Origin: Ruminococcaceae bacterium UBA1425
GTDB lineage: Bacteria > Bacillota > Clostridia > Oscillospirales > Acutalibacteraceae
Assembly: GCA_002329365.1 (NCBI GenBank)
Contig: DCUB01000045.1
Location: 72,918-136,917, forward strand
DNA: 64,000 nucleotides
Direction of reading: 5' to 3'
How positions within the stretch are numbered: position 1 is the first letter of the stretch; every line of letters starts with the position of its first letter. The position numbers were made by a program, and so were the translations under genes. The notes under the pieces are model-generated. The model was not told the DNA's origin and did no database searches. It saw nothing but the letters and a program-made list of their open reading frames with translations. This document shows, in pieces, positions 63,024 to 64,000 of the stretch.

Positions 63024-64000
63024 TCAGTCATGCTTGATTTCGACGTTGGCAAACACCCTGTCAAAGCGTGTAAGCGCGTCGTCAATCAGTTCGGGAGTGT
63101 AAGCGGCGCTTGTGTACAGCCTGCTTCCGGCAAGCGTTACAAGCCCCTCCGCCATATATGCCGCGCCCATATGCTCCATTTCCTTTTTGCGGGCTGAAGT
63201 TGCGGAAAGAACCGACGGTATTTTCCACGGTTTTTTCCAGTTGATTGAAAAATGCATAGTTCCGACTGTTTCAAGATGGCATATGGAGCCCTGATTAAAC
63301 GCTACAAACGGAAGGTTGTATTTTTTGATAAGCTCCTGAAGCCCCGCCGTGATTCTGTCGCCCATCTGCCCCGCCTTCAGGCAGGCATTTGTGCGCTCGA
63401 TTTCGCAAAGAGTGTAATATCCGGCAACGCAGGAGATGGGTGTTGCGGCCATTGTGCCGCCCATAAACGCCTTTTTGACTTTTGTGCTGCCGTCGAGACC
63501 GGCGCCGAGATACTTCATGTATTCTTTTTTGCCGCCTATACCGCCCGCGCCGGGATATCCGCCCGCCACAACCTTGCCGAATACGGTAAGGTCGGGCGAA
63601 ACGCCGAAGTATCCCTGCGCTCCCGACATGCCGATGCGGAAAGCAGTTACCACCTCGTCGAATATCAGCAGCGCGCCGTATTTGCGGCAGAGCTTTTCCA
63701 CACCCTTGTTAAAGTCCTTGTCGAGCGGTCTTGTGCCGCTTTCGGGCCCGACAGGCTCAATCATAACGGCTGCCGTACCGCCGTTTAGCCTGTTGTATCT
63801 AAGCTTTTTCTCGAGGTCGTCAAGGTCGTTCGGGAAAAACTCCTGCGTATGCCTGAAAACGTACAGGGGCACACCGTGAGCCTGCGTGAACTTGGAGCCG
63901 GGAATACGGATGCCGTAGCCGAGCTGGTCGCTCCAGCCGTGATACGCGCCGCCCATTTTCAGAATGTTTTTCTTTTTTGTCGCAAGACGTGCAACGCGTA
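63024..64000 (-). CDS. Class III aminotransferase (glutamate-1-semialdehyde aminomutase-like), partial
   Basis: PLP enzyme cut by the window edge. The frame stays open to the end, adding VARLATKKKNILK before MGGAYHGWSD, which matches an internal family region (the segment before KFxGxYHGH), so the true start is outside. Visible landmarks are DEVVTAFRIG (PLP ring Asp) and FGKVVAGGYP with the Schiff-base Lys. About 150 N-terminal residues are missing. The catabolic neighbours argue against a haem-synthesis role and for amino-sugar or amino-acid metabolism. Confidence 0.88.
   Translation of the reverse strand, partial: RVARLATKKKNILKMGGAYHGWSDQLGYGIRIPGSKFTQAHGVPLYVFRHTQEFFPNDLDDLEKKLRYNRLNGGTAAVMIEPVGPESGTRPLDKDFNKGVEKLCRKYGALLIFDEVVTAFRIGMSGAQGYFGVSPDLTVFGKVVAGGYPGAGGIGGKKEYMKYLGAGLDGSTKVKKAFMGGTMAATPISCVAGYYTLCEIERTNACLKAGQMGDRITAGLQELIKKYNLPFVAFNQGSICHLETVGTMHFSINWKKPWKIPSVLSATSARKKEMEHMGAAYMAEGLVTLAGSRLYTSAAYTPELIDDALTRFDRVFANVEIKHD

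Overview
The window looks like a chromosome segment from an anaerobic, low- to mid-GC Firmicute of class Clostridia, most like the Oscillospirales/Ruminococcaceae. The signs are strong GGAGG-type ribosome sites, frequent TTG starts, RNase J, GdpP, the gdpP-rplI-dnaB and tilS-hpt-ftsH orders, a CwlD-type amidase (usually a spore-cortex enzyme), a LiaF-like stress protein and class A PBP/LicD envelope genes. I saw no rRNA, tRNA or CRISPR array. The genus is inference.

Layout. 0.1-1.5 kb: minus-strand SPFH/NfeD membrane pair. 1.7-8.8 kb: plus-strand housekeeping run (class A PBP, dihydroorotase, RuvX, VanZ-like, CwlD, RadA). 8.8-9.1 kb: spacer filled with short palindromic repeats. 9.1-12.5 kb: minus-strand acyl-CoA synthetase, glycosyltransferase and RNase HI. 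12.7-15 kb: nucleotidyltransferase/phosphohexomutase fusion. 15.3-25.8 kb: core run RNase J, GdpP, L9, DnaB, TilS, Hpt, FtsH, LiaF-like. 25.8-30.1 kb: a divergent type IIA topoisomerase pair. 30.3-34.3 kb: SecG, a glycosyltransferase, a flavodoxin/ferredoxin protein, an oxidoreductase and a HAD phosphatase. 34.3-41.8 kb: metallophosphoesterase, a large glycosidase-like protein, an alpha/beta hydrolase, and a wall-polymer pair (IspD/TarI-type cytidylyltransferase and a glycosyltransferase-LicD fusion). 42-43.6 kb: GMP synthase.

43.8-49.2 kb is an osmotic-stress unit on the minus strand: a BusR-like GntR/RCK_C regulator, an OpuC-type compatible-solute ABC transporter with a consensus promoter buried in repeated TTGTCA half-sites, and MscS behind a strong terminator. 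With GdpP in the same window, this suggests c-di-AMP control of osmolyte import. About 49.5-53.7 kb is a small mobilizable element: an orphan promoter with a terminated leader, a recognisable MobV-type oriT, a MobV relaxase, a small accessory protein and a large serine recombinase. 53.7-55.6 kb is a PadR/HAAS(DUF1700)/DUF4097 operon with a clear operator. 55.8-58.9 kb holds a secreted lipase, a DapA-family aldolase and an amidohydrolase. 59.2-60.5 kb holds MscL and ProC, followed by a strong promoter and terminator enclosing about 140 nt with no gene, a good small-RNA candidate. The right end has a minus-strand catabolic group (esterase, tandem class II aldolase-like protein, class III aminotransferase cut by the window edge).

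Starts were moved from the longest reading frame wherever a ribosome site or family N-terminus supported it; those cases are stated.
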